This document shows, one piece after another, positions 1-6,869 of a stretch of 16,459 bases of DNA. The notes under the pieces are model-generated. The model was not told the origin of the DNA and searched no databases. It worked only from the letters and a program-made list of their open reading frames with translations. The DNA is taken from NCBI GenBank assembly GCA_934541205.1, contig CAKTDK010000026.1, positions 1-16,459 of the forward strand. Reading direction: 5' to 3'. The DNA comes from an uncultured Eubacteriales bacterium (lineage in GTDB: Bacteria; Bacillota; Clostridia; Oscillospirales; RGIG7773). The stretch's first letter is position 1. Each line of letters opens with the position of its first letter. The position numbers were made by a program, and so were the translations under genes.

Positions 1-795
1 GATATTAATTCAAAAAATATTGTTATTGAAGAAAATGCAGATAAAAAATTATTTAAAGCGTCTGTAAAAAGAAAAACCTCCTTATCAAAAAATGAAGTAC
101 AGCTTTTAGCTTCTGCTACAGATTTAGTACAGTCTTTAGATGTTTATCATTATTCTTTGGTTCCGGATGGTTCTGCTAACCCGGATAATAAAAGAAGTAC
201 AAAAGTAATAAATTACAGTTTTCAATGGTTAAAATGTCCTGCGATAACAATGACGGATGCCATAGCAGTAGGATGGGCGAATAATTGGGCATGGATGCCC
301 AGCGATAATCCAAATACTGTATATGGCTATATAAGACATTCGGGTCCGGCTTATCAGTATTGTAGTGATAAAACTGCAGGTGATTACAGGTATTTGCCTA
401 TAGGACGTATAGAGAATATAGAGAAAAAAATATTATATAAGAGTGACACATATAAGGATTTTAATGTTGTTCCAAACCAAAGTATTGCATATACTTATGA
501 TATAAAAAGTCAATATAATTTTTCTCAATATGACGATGATATTTGTGATTTAGTTATTGTTAATACAATAACAGGAAGTATTAGCTATGATATTTGTTTA
601 GAAAGGTCAATAAAAGATTCTAATATAAGCACTAATATAGCTTCCTTTTATGTTCATAAAACTTTAGGACTTAGAACACCGTCTGTTACAGTTAATGTGG
701 ATGGAAGCGGGGCGTCTTGTGATGTCGGTTTTTCATTAGGAATGGTAACAGATGTAATAAGTGGACCGGTAAAAAGGTTTACATTTTTACCGTAG
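1..795 (+). CDS. Unrecognised protein, 3' end of a gene cut by the window edge
   Basis: The frame is open from the first base to a TAG at 793-795, giving at least 264 residues, so the true start lies outside the window. The TTG at 157 lies inside the open frame and has no ribosome binding site, so it is not treated as the start. I do not recognise a family. The visible part has a polar, lysine-rich beginning, a middle rich in Trp, Tyr and Asn (for example GWANNWAWMPSDN), many short beta-like stretches, and a Gly/Ser/Val C-terminus (VTVNVDGSGASCDVGFSLG). That composition resembles an exported or surface protein, but the N-terminus that would show a signal peptide is missing. The next gene on the same strand starts 28 nt downstream and has its own ribosome binding site, so the two may be co-transcribed. 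Confidence 0.7.
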   Translation, partial: DINSKNIVIEENADKKLFKASVKRKTSLSKNEVQLLASATDLVQSLDVYHYSLVPDGSANPDNKRSTKVINYSFQWLKCPAITMTDAIAVGWANNWAWMPSDNPNTVYGYIRHSGPAYQYCSDKTAGDYRYLPIGRIENIEKKILYKSDTYKDFNVVPNQSIAYTYDIKSQYNFSQYDDDICDLVIVNTITGSISYDICLERSIKDSNISTNIASFYVHKTLGLRTPSVTVNVDGSGASCDVGFSLGMVTDVISGPVKRFTFLP

Positions 796-823
796 AAATT
801 TATATTTTTAGGAGAGAAGTTCG

Positions 824-1146
824 GTGATTCTCTTAACTTTTTGCATACTTATGTGCAATATATTTACTTTCGGGGCGCTTGATTTGACGAGTTATCAAAA
901 TGACATTATTGACAGAACTACAGAACTTAATGAAACTATTGAAAATGAGACAGAGCTTTGTCCGATGATGGCAAGTATATGTCCGGATACATATGGAACA
1001 TATCCTTGGTCAAGTATGACCAAGCGTTGGCTTATTATAATATGCCTATGAGTAGCGTGCATAATTGTAACGTGATGTATGGCGGAATCCATTATTCATA
1101 TTATGTTCAGATGGATAGCTATAGAATTTATGTGAGATTATCATGA
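824..1146 (+). pseudogene. Small secreted-type protein gene, apparently frameshifted
   Basis: A GTG at 824 follows an AGGAGAG ribosome binding site at 810-816 with good spacing. It opens a frame whose first ~20 residues (MILLTFCILMCNIFTFGA) are hydrophobic like a signal peptide, although without the usual positive charge, followed by a polar Asn/Thr/Glu stretch. Read straight, this frame ends at 1051 with 75 residues. From about 949 the overlapping frame is open to a TGA at 1144-1146 and encodes a more protein-like tail with many Tyr and Ser (SDDGKYMSGYIWNIS to YRIYVRLS) but has no start or ribosome binding site of its own. The simplest reading is one gene of about 107 codons with a -1 (or +2) shift near 946-960. 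I do not recognise either half. A sequencing error or a genuine 75-aa protein remain possible. Confidence 0.4.
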
Positions 1147-1174
1147 AAAATAAAAATATATAAGGAGAATCAAA

Positions 1175-1534
1175 ATGCTAAAATATTATTACATTTTGAA
1201 GCAGTACGCTGAGGCGCAAAAAGTGACTCTTACACAAGACAAAAGTATTGTGTGTATGATGTCAAAGAAAAATAATTTATTTCATTTGATTTTTCCGTTT
1301 ACATTTGATTTCAGTCAAATTCTTTTTGAGTTAACCAAGATTATTCCGGAAAATGACAGAGTTATGTCGGCGATAATTTGCTTTTTACCTCCTTGGAATT
1401 TGGAAATACCAAGTTTTGCTTTCAGAAAGGCTTTGCTGCAAATAGACGATGCCAATCAAAAAGCTGTGATATATATGAATGGGAAAGATGGAATTATTCA
1501 AAAAGAACTTTCTGAAACATTGCCTCCATTATAA
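1175..1534 (+). CDS. Hypothetical protein, 119 aa
   Basis: The ATG at 1175 has a strong ribosome binding site (AAGGAG, 1162-1167, 7-nt spacing) and the frame ends with TAA at 1532-1534. The protein has no predicted signal peptide, although residues 36-55 are rich in Phe, Leu and Ile (LFHLIFPFTFDFSQILFEL) and could be a buried core rather than a membrane span. The C-terminal half reads like a small globular alpha/beta protein. I recognise no family and no catalytic motif. It lies 28 nt after the broken secreted-type gene and 148 nt before the paralogue pair, in a stretch where no gene is familiar, so context gives no functional clue. Confidence 0.65.
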   Translation: MLKYYYILKQYAEAQKVTLTQDKSIVCMMSKKNNLFHLIFPFTFDFSQILFELTKIIPENDRVMSAIICFLPPWNLEIPSFAFRKALLQIDDANQKAVIYMNGKDGIIQKELSETLPPL

Positions 1535-1635
1535 AATGTAATTAGAAAATGACTCGTTTATAGCGCAGAAAATCCAACTATATAATAAATAATAGTTCCG
1601 TAAAGAATGTTTTCGGTAACTGAACGGTGAAATTA

Positions 1636-2220
1636 ATCGGGAATTGTGATATTCTAAATAAAGTTTTTAAGGGAGAAATATTATGAAAAAGTCAAAAGCG
1701 GTTTTAATGGGGATTTTAGCGATAGTGATATTATTGGTGCTTAGTTTTCTTCCGGTAATAGGAAGTAATACAGTTTCCGCAGGATATGGTATGATGGTTA
1801 TACTGATATTGCTGATTGTTTTAATAGGTGTTGAAGTATACAGAATATCCTGCGCCAATCAATTTTATAAAAAAATGCTTGAGATAAAGGAAGAGGAAAA
1901 AGATTGCAGAAATAGAGAATGATTTATCTATATACATAAAATTTGGATATACAATAGTTTCATCAGTTGGATAGTGAATAATCGGAATTTGAGATATTTT
2001 AAATAAAGTTTTTAAGGGAGAAATATTATGAAAAAGTCAAAAGCAGTTTTAATGGGGATTTTAGGTGGAAGCATATTACTGGCATTTTTACTTCTCTTAG
2101 GAACAGCAGGAACGCCTGGCGGAGGAGCTGGATTGTATATACTTATTGTACTTATTATTTTAACAGGGATTGAGGTATACAGAATATCTTGCGCCAATCA
2201 GTTCTATAAAAAAATGCTTG
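1636..2220 (+). repeat. Tandem duplication, unit about 345 bp
   Basis: The sequence from about 1636 is repeated from about 1981 at a constant 345-nt offset through the leader, ribosome binding site, ATG and first 12 codons. After a diverged central part, where the second copy is 6 nt shorter, similarity resumes at 1833 and 2172 and covers the C-terminal block. Both leaders carry the same AT-rich segment before an AAGGGAG ribosome binding site. Weaker similarity reaches further upstream (AATAGTT-type stretches near 1589 and 1954). This is an old gene duplication, not a mobile repeat: there are no terminal inverted repeats or target-site duplications. Confidence 0.8.
1683..1922 (+). CDS. Small two-helix membrane protein, copy 1 of a tandem pair
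   Basis: This 79-aa protein has a short basic N-terminus (MKKSK), a first membrane segment at about residues 6-26, a short Gly/Ser/Asn loop, a second segment at about 36-52, and a charged cytoplasmic-type tail (EVYRISCANQFYKKMLEI followed by Glu/Lys/Asp). The start is fixed by an AAGGGAG-type ribosome binding site at 1669-1675. The gene 345 nt downstream is a paralogue. The first 12 residues and the 18-residue tail block are identical between the two, whereas the segment between them, including helix 1 and the loop, differs. It ends with TGA. The function is unknown. Holin-like, peptide-toxin-like or membrane-adaptor roles are all conceivable, and the sequence does not choose among them. Confidence 0.75.
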   Translation: MKKSKAVLMGILAIVILLVLSFLPVIGSNTVSAGYGMMVILILLIVLIGVEVYRISCANQFYKKMLEIKEEEKDCRNRE

Positions 2221-2252
2221 AAATAATGGAAGAAAAAGATAATAAAAACTAA
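2028..2252 (+). CDS. Small two-helix membrane protein, copy 2 of a tandem pair
   Basis: This 74-aa paralogue of the gene just upstream shares its MKKSKAVLMGIL start, its C-terminal block EVYRISCANQFYKKMLEI, and the leader with the ribosome binding site. Helix 1 is followed by a Gly-rich loop (GTAGTPGGGAG) instead of the Ser/Asn loop of copy 1. Over the region between the shared blocks it is two codons shorter. Helix 2 is about residues 36-52. Third-position differences inside the conserved blocks (for example GCG versus GCA, GAA versus GAG) show that the ends are held at the protein level rather than being a very recent copy. It ends just before the 48-nt palindrome that separates it from the convergent thioesterase gene. 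The function is not known. Confidence 0.75.
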   Translation: MKKSKAVLMGILGGSILLAFLLLLGTAGTPGGGAGLYILIVLIILTGIEVYRISCANQFYKKMLEIMEEKDNKN

Positions 2253-2254
2253 AA

Positions 2255-2302
2255 ATACATATAAAAAATGCAGGTAAATTTACCTGCATTTTTTATATGT
2301 AT
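2255..2302. terminator. Perfect 48-nt palindrome, probable bidirectional terminator
   Basis: Two 24-nt arms are exact reverse complements, meeting at 2278/2279 with no formal loop. The GC-containing core (GCAGGTAAA and its complement) is flanked by A6 on the left and T6 on the right, so transcripts from either strand form a hairpin followed by a U-tract. It sits between the convergent membrane-protein gene and the thioesterase gene, and its right arm contains the stop codon and last codons of the thioesterase gene. Confidence 0.85.
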
Positions 2303-2793
2303 TTCGGATCATTCTCATTTTTTACCGTATAAACTTCTTCTTCAATTTTTGCGTCTGTACCTTCAACAATTTTTTCAACCGGAAGTTTCATATAAAGTCC
2401 TGAAGCAATAACGGCAATTTCACCGTTTGGAAGATAAATTTCACCTTCTGCTTTGAAAAGACGTCTGTTAACATCAGTAATTCGTCCTACGGCTTTAAGA
2501 GGTATGTCAAGAGGTACAGGTTTTTTATATTTTATATTAAGTTCGCAGGTAACTCCCCAAGTATCAGGTTCTTTTATCATAACAGCTCTTCCAATAAGTT
2601 CATCTAAAATAGCAGCCGAAACACCGCCGTGAAGTCTGCCGGGATAGCTTTGGTGTTCTTGTCTTGGAGTAAAAATACAGGAGACTTCACCTTTTTCCGT
2701 TTCGTAAAAACGAGTATTTAAACCGGCCGGGTTTTTTGTTCCGCATATAAAACACATATTGGAGCTTACTTGTTTTTTTGTTATTTTATCCAT
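2293..2793 (-). CDS. Hotdog-fold (PaaI-like) acyl-CoA thioesterase family protein
   Basis: This 166-aa protein is a single hotdog domain of the PaaI/acyl-CoA thioesterase type. The signature is LHGGVSAAILDELIG near residues 55-69: the HGG turn and the acidic residues of the following central helix match the usual catalytic region. NIKYKKPVPLD corresponds to the typical strand of the family. A CFICGTKNPAGLN segment near the N-terminus resembles a Cys-containing head found in some Firmicutes members. The family hydrolyses acyl-CoA thioesters; the substrate cannot be read from sequence. The ATG at 2793 is chosen over the GTG at 2802 because AAGGTG lies 6 nt before the ATG. The start overlaps the end of galE by 8 nt, suggesting translational coupling. 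The stop lies within the terminator palindrome. Confidence 0.85.
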   Translation of the reverse strand: MDKITKKQVSSNMCFICGTKNPAGLNTRFYETEKGEVSCIFTPRQEHQSYPGRLHGGVSAAILDELIGRAVMIKEPDTWGVTCELNIKYKKPVPLDIPLKAVGRITDVNRRLFKAEGEIYLPNGEIAVIASGLYMKLPVEKIVEGTDAKIEEEVYTVKNENDPKYI

Positions 2794-3796
2794 TGTTAAC
2801 ACCTTGCTTAATAATAAAATTCCAGCTGTCTTTGCACATATCCTCTAAAGTGTATTTTGCATGAAAATTTAATTCTTTTTCAGCTTTTTCAGGATTTGCA
2901 TAACATGAGGGAACATCGCCGGGACGTCTTGAAACAAATTTATAAGGAATTTTAATATTATTTACTTTTTCAAATGTTTTTATAATATCAAGTACGCTAA
3001 AGCCTTTTCCGGTGCCTACATTGTGTACAAAATATCCTGTTTTATCAGAAATATAATCTACCGCTTTTAAATGGGCATCTGCAAGGTCTGTTACATGAAT
3101 ATAGTCTCTTATACCAGTTCCGTCGGGAGTATTATAGTCGTTTCCGAATACATTAAGATATTTAAGCTCGCCTTGAGCTACTTTTACAATATAAGGCATT
3201 AAATTGTTTGGAATTCCTACAGGATTTTCTCCAAGATAACCGCTTTTGTCAGCGCCGATAGGATTAAAATATCTGAGAATGGAAACAGAAAAGCTGTTAT
3301 CGGAATTATATAAATCTTTTAAAATGTATTCAATAAAAAGTTTTGTACTTCCATAAGGGTTTGTGGTTTTTAAAGGAAAATCTTCAGAAATCGGGACGGA
3401 AGCCGGATTTCCGTAAACTGTTGCGGAAGAGCTGAAAACAATTTTTTTAACATTGTATTTTTTCATTAAAAAAAGAAGATTTAAAGTTCCGGTAACATTG
3501 TTTTGATAATATTCCAACGGTTTTTCACAGGATTCGCCGACAGCTTTGTAACCTGCAAAATGTATTACGCAGTCAATCTTATTTTCAATAAAGATTTTTT
3601 CCAGATTGTTTTTATCCAAAAGGTCGGTTTCATAAAATTTTATATCAGTTCCCGTGATTATTTTAAGCTGATCTAAAACATCAGGTTTTGAATTATAAAA
3701 ATTATCGGCAATAATTATGTTATGACCTGCATTTAACAGTTTTACACAGGTATTGGAGCCTATATATCCTGTTCCTCCGGTAACAAATATATTCAT
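2786..3796 (-). CDS. galE: UDP-glucose 4-epimerase
   Basis: GalE interconverts UDP-glucose and UDP-galactose using bound NAD in the cytoplasm, feeding galactose use and sugar-nucleotide supply for cell-surface polymers. The 336-aa length is normal for the family. The Rossmann signature GGTGYIG is at residues 7-13, the catalytic Ser at 124 lies in FSSSATVYG, and the YxxxK pair is Tyr148/Lys152 in NPYGSTK. The segments RYFNPIGAD and GTGIRDYIHVTDLADAH are also typical. A gne/wbpP-type epimerase acting on N-acetyl sugars is less likely but not excluded by sequence alone. An AAGGAG site precedes the ATG. The gene has its own promoter facing away from the response-regulator gene and is followed by an overlapping thioesterase gene. 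No other Leloir-pathway genes are nearby. Confidence 0.95.
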   Translation of the reverse strand: MNIFVTGGTGYIGSNTCVKLLNAGHNIIIADNFYNSKPDVLDQLKIITGTDIKFYETDLLDKNNLEKIFIENKIDCVIHFAGYKAVGESCEKPLEYYQNNVTGTLNLLFLMKKYNVKKIVFSSSATVYGNPASVPISEDFPLKTTNPYGSTKLFIEYILKDLYNSDNSFSVSILRYFNPIGADKSGYLGENPVGIPNNLMPYIVKVAQGELKYLNVFGNDYNTPDGTGIRDYIHVTDLADAHLKAVDYISDKTGYFVHNVGTGKGFSVLDIIKTFEKVNNIKIPYKFVSRRPGDVPSCYANPEKAEKELNFHAKYTLEDMCKDSWNFIIKQGVNNG

Positions 3797-3831
3797 TGCA
3801 TTTTATCTCCTTTTTTAGAATTTCAAATTAT

Positions 3832-3859
3832 ATTGTAACATAAAAACATACATTTTCAA
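3832..3859 (-). promoter_or_regulatory. Probable sigma-A promoter for galE
   Basis: On the minus strand, TTGAAA (3859-3854) and TACAAT (3837-3832) are separated by 16 nt. The -10 lies about 36 nt before the galE start codon. This is one half of a divergent promoter pair in the 242-nt region between galE and the response-regulator gene. Confidence 0.65.
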
Positions 3860-3888
3860 TACTTTATTTATAAAATAAATTCAGATGC

Positions 3889-3917
3889 TTGAGATAAAAT
3901 TTTATATGTGTTACAAT
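3889..3917 (+). promoter_or_regulatory. Probable sigma-A promoter for the two-component operon
   Basis: TTGAGA (3889-3894) and TACAAT (3912-3917) are separated by exactly 17 nt, giving a leader of about 115 nt before the ATG at 4039. A second possible pair, TTGCAT (3943-3948) and TAATAT (3966-3971), also with 17-nt spacing, lies within that leader and could be an alternative start site. The rest of the leader is AT-rich and shows no clear riboswitch-like structure. Confidence 0.6.
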
Positions 3918-4038
3918 AAATTATATTTATTTTTACAAACTGTTGCATGATTTTTTACAGTTATTTAATATATATTATTTATTTAATGCTATAATAATTA
4001 AAAAGGTCATTATAAAAATTATAAAGGAGCGGGAAAAA

Positions 4039-4740
4039 ATGAATAATCTTAAAATCCTTGTTGTAGATGACGAAAAAAATATTTGTGAGCTTTTGAGACT
4101 ATATTTGGAGAAAGAAGGCTATACGGTAGTTACTGCTTATGACGGTGAACAAGCCGTTGCAGTATTTGAAAAGGAGAATCCTGATCTTATAATTCTCGAT
4201 ATAATGCTTCCAAAAATGGATGGATGGCAGGTTTGCCGTGAGATAAGAAGAAATTCTGACGCGCCTATAATTATGCTTACGGCAAAAGGAGAAACCTTTG
4301 ATAAAGTGTTGGGACTTGAGCTTGGTGCAGACGATTATATGGTTAAACCTTTTGAAACAAAAGAAATTATTGCAAGAGTAAAGGCTGTTTTAAGGCGTAC
4401 GGTAAATAAAAATTCCAATGCTGCTAAAACAGATTCAAAAGAAATTAAGTATGATAATCTTGATATTTCTCTTACAAATTATTCTTTAAAAATAAAGGGA
4501 AAAAGTATAGATATTCCTCCGAAGGAGCTTGAGCTTATATTCTTTTTGGCAAGCAATCCTAACAGAGTATTTACAAGAGATCAGCTTCTTGATGAAGTAT
4601 GGGGATTTGATTATTACGGAGATTCTAGAACCGTTGATGTTCATGTAAAAAGACTTCGTGAAAAACTTGAAGGTGTTTCCGATAAGTGGTCTTTAAAAAC
4701 TGTTTGGGGAGTCGGATATAAATTTGAAATTGCAGAATAG
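4039..4740 (+). CDS. OmpR/PhoB-family response regulator
   Basis: This 233-aa DNA-binding response regulator forms a pair with the kinase encoded 20 nt downstream. The receiver domain spans about residues 4-118: Asp10-Asp11 form the acidic pocket, Asp54 (in LILDIMLP) is the phosphoacceptor, and Thr81 and Lys103 complete the switch site. A linker at 119-135 leads to a C-terminal winged-helix domain (about 136-231), with VFTRDQLLDEVWG and RTVDVHVKRLREKL as recognition-helix features of the OmpR class. An in-frame upstream extension to 3943 was rejected: the ATG at 4039 has AAAGGAG at good spacing, and the family begins with this KILVVDDE strand. It resembles the ResD/PhoB/YycF type, but the stimulus and targets cannot be read here. 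The galE gene, divergent from it, is a possible but unproven target. Confidence 0.92.
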   Translation: MNNLKILVVDDEKNICELLRLYLEKEGYTVVTAYDGEQAVAVFEKENPDLIILDIMLPKMDGWQVCREIRRNSDAPIIMLTAKGETFDKVLGLELGADDYMVKPFETKEIIARVKAVLRRTVNKNSNAAKTDSKEIKYDNLDISLTNYSLKIKGKSIDIPPKELELIFFLASNPNRVFTRDQLLDEVWGFDYYGDSRTVDVHVKRLREKLEGVSDKWSLKTVWGVGYKFEIAE

Positions 4741-4760
4741 ATTTTTAAGCTGGTGTATAT

Positions 4761-6185
4761 ATGAATAATAATTTATTTGTAAAATATTTTATGACATTTG
4801 TTATTATTCTTTTAATTACATTTACTATTTTTGGTATACTTATGTTCGGAATTACTAATTATTATGCTGCTTCCGAAAGTCAGGACAGTCTTCTTAATGT
4901 AGCCGGACAAGTTTCTTCTATGACAAAGCAAATGGTAAAAAGTTATCCTTTTAACTGGGAATACAGAATTAAGGACCTTATAAATTTTTATTCTGATATT
5001 TCCGGGCTTGACATTTTTATTATTGATAATTCCAATAATATTGTATTTGCCTGTGATAATATAACTTATGATCAGCTTGAAAAAATAGATTCTAATTTAA
5101 TACAGACTATTATTTCCAGCAATAAATATTATATGGAAACGGGAAAATTTAATGGCTTTTACAATACTGCTCATTATATTGTCGGAGCTCCTGTTTATGT
5201 AAACGGAGGGGAAACGGCAAGTCATCTTGTATTTGTAACTACAAAAGCAAACAATGTTTATAAAATGGCGAATGATTTTTCAACTTATTTCTTTTTTTGC
5301 GCGCTTTTGTCTTTATCTGTTGCTTTTATAAGTATATATTATTTGACAAGAAGATTTACAAGTCCGATAAAGCAGATGAATAAGGTTGCAAAGGAATATG
5401 CAAAGGGAAATTTTGATGAAAAGGTAGAAATAAAATCAAATGATGAAATAGGACAGCTCGCAGCTACGTTAAACGATATGTCGGTTTCGCTTAATTCTTT
5501 GGAACAGCTTAGAAGAAGTTTTGTTGCAAACGTATCTCACGAACTTAGAACTCCTATGACTACAATTTCAGGATTTGTTGACGGCATAAGGGACGGAACC
5601 ATTCCGACTGAAAAGCAGGAATTTTACCTTGATATAGTGTCTGATGAAATTAAACGAATGTCAAGACTTGTCGCCTCTCTTTTAGATATTTCAAAAATAG
5701 AATCGGGAGATTTTATAATAAACAAATCAAAATTTGATATTTGTTCTCTTGTCGGAAAAGCGGCTCTTAATTTTGAAAAAGAATGTGAGAAAAAAGATCT
5801 TGACGTACAGATAGTTATGCCGGAAGACGGAATTACTGTTGAAGCAGATGAGGATTGTATTTACAGAGTTGTATATAATCTTATCGAAAACGCCGTTAAG
5901 TATTCTAAAGAAAAAGGAAGAATAATTATAAAAGTAGAGGACTCTCCTAAGACTGCTTACGTTTCTGTTTACAATACCGGAAAAGGTATTAAAAAAGAAG
6001 ATTTGCCGTTTGTATTTGAAAGATTTTATAAATCAGATAAATCCAGAAGTCTTGACACAAAAAGTTTAGGCTTAGGTCTTTATATGGTAAAATCTTTGAT
6101 TACCGCCCATGATGAAAAAATTTGGGCAACATCGGAATATGGCTCTTACGCGGAATTTATATTTACTCTTAAAAAACCTTATTAA
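4761..6185 (+). CDS. Membrane sensor histidine kinase
   Basis: This 474-aa kinase partners the preceding response regulator. It has a transmembrane helix at about residues 9-33, an extracytoplasmic sensor region (about 34-172) with a PAS/Cache-like look (DIFIIDNSNNIVFACD), a second helix at about 175-195, and a HAMP linker (about 196-250). A HisKA domain follows, with the phosphorylated His260 in NVSHELRTP. The HATPase domain has an N box at NLIENAVKYS (Asn377), a G1 box as NTGKGI, an F box FVFERFYKSDKSR, and a G2 box LGLGLYMVKSL. The G1 box begins with Asn rather than the common Asp, as seen in related Firmicutes kinases, so the enzyme is expected to be active. The ribosome binding site is weak (GGTG), and translation may depend on coupling to the upstream gene. 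The signal sensed is unknown. Confidence 0.92.
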   Translation: MNNNLFVKYFMTFVIILLITFTIFGILMFGITNYYAASESQDSLLNVAGQVSSMTKQMVKSYPFNWEYRIKDLINFYSDISGLDIFIIDNSNNIVFACDNITYDQLEKIDSNLIQTIISSNKYYMETGKFNGFYNTAHYIVGAPVYVNGGETASHLVFVTTKANNVYKMANDFSTYFFFCALLSLSVAFISIYYLTRRFTSPIKQMNKVAKEYAKGNFDEKVEIKSNDEIGQLAATLNDMSVSLNSLEQLRRSFVANVSHELRTPMTTISGFVDGIRDGTIPTEKQEFYLDIVSDEIKRMSRLVASLLDISKIESGDFIINKSKFDICSLVGKAALNFEKECEKKDLDVQIVMPEDGITVEADEDCIYRVVYNLIENAVKYSKEKGRIIIKVEDSPKTAYVSVYNTGKGIKKEDLPFVFERFYKSDKSRSLDTKSLGLGLYMVKSLITAHDEKIWATSEYGSYAEFIFTLKKPY

Positions 6186-6234
6186 AAAGATTGCAAAGAA
6201 ATCCTTTAGCAAAAAAATATTCATAAAAAATAAG

Positions 6235-6316
6235 AAGATTCTTTGGGGTGTAAATCCCTCGGAATGACAAAATGGTGTAAATCCTGTCATTTTCGAGCCG
6301 TTAGGCGAAGAATCTT
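6235..6316. repeat. Degenerate palindromic interspersed repeat (REP/MITE-like)
   Basis: The outer ends are AAGATTCTT (6235-6243) and its exact complement AAGAATCTT (6308-6316). Inside, GGAATGACA near 6261 is matched by TGTCATT near 6286, giving a nested imperfect hairpin. The motif set (AAGATTCTT, GGAATGACA, TGTCATT, GAAGAATCTT) resembles a short palindromic repeat known from many bacterial genomes. GGTGTAAATCC occurs twice inside (6248-6258 and 6274-6284), which is unusual. It lies between convergent genes and may also act as a weak terminator. Confidence 0.6.
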
Positions 6317-6360
6317 TTGTTTATTTTATTAATTGAAATTGGTTTTTCTATAACACTTTT

Positions 6361-6867
6361 TTATTCTTTTACTAATACTTTTTCAATTTCTGCTATATAA
6401 AGCATATGATAATCTTTATTATACCATTTATTTATTATATTTTTATCTATAAATGAGTCTTCAGTAAAGTATTGATTATAAAGCTTTTTACATTTTATTA
6501 CTGTTTCACCCTGAACAAAATAAGGAGTTTTATCCAAAAAGTCAACGGTTAAGCCGCTTTTTAAAATTTTGTCTTCATCTCTTCCTGAAACAGTTCCCAG
6601 ATAATTTAAGGTTTTACGGTATTCTTCATTTAAAAACGTAAGAGAAAAAGTTTCGGAATTATCAATAAATTCTTTTGTAAATCTTTGAGGTCTTATTACA
6701 ACGAAAACTACGTTTTTACCCCATATAACTCCCATACCGCCCCAGGAGGCTGTCATTGTATTTACTTTTCCTCCTTTTTCAGCAGTAACAAGCATCCATT
6801 GTTTTCCGACCATTTCAAATACATTTTTATTTATTTTTTCACAAGAGATTTCTTTAAAATTATTCAT
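6361..6867 (-). CDS. Flavin-reductase-like FMN-binding protein
   Basis: This 168-aa protein looks like a member of the FMN-binding split-barrel (flavin reductase / flavoredoxin) superfamily. Supporting stretches are the early strand pair around MLVTAEKGGKVNTMTASWGGMG, the VVFVVIRPQRFTKEFID segment where these proteins contact FMN phosphate, and FSLTFLNEEYRKTLNYLGTVSGRDEDK, a common pattern in the family. Members bind FMN and often transfer electrons or reduce flavin; the partner and substrate are not visible here. The ATG at 6867 is chosen because an AAAGGAG ribosome binding site lies just upstream; an in-frame extension to 6924 would run into ispE. The gene begins 2 nt after the ispE stop codon and is the last gene of the minus-strand run. 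Confidence 0.8.
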   Translation of the reverse strand: MNNFKEISCEKINKNVFEMVGKQWMLVTAEKGGKVNTMTASWGGMGVIWGKNVVFVVIRPQRFTKEFIDNSETFSLTFLNEEYRKTLNYLGTVSGRDEDKILKSGLTVDFLDKTPYFVQGETVIKCKKLYNQYFTEDSFIDKNIINKWYNKDYHMLYIAEIEKVLVKE

Positions 6868-6869
6868 GT

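Noticed and set aside
3943..4038. N-terminal extension of the response regulator
   Set aside because: It starts at a TTG without a ribosome binding site and adds a hydrophobic, basic stretch unknown in the family; the ATG at 4039 has a clear AAAGGAG.
6072..6290. Minus-strand frame of 72 aa at the end of the kinase gene
   Set aside because: It overlaps the kinase C-terminus and the interspersed repeat, has no ribosome binding site and is a shadow of the coding frame.
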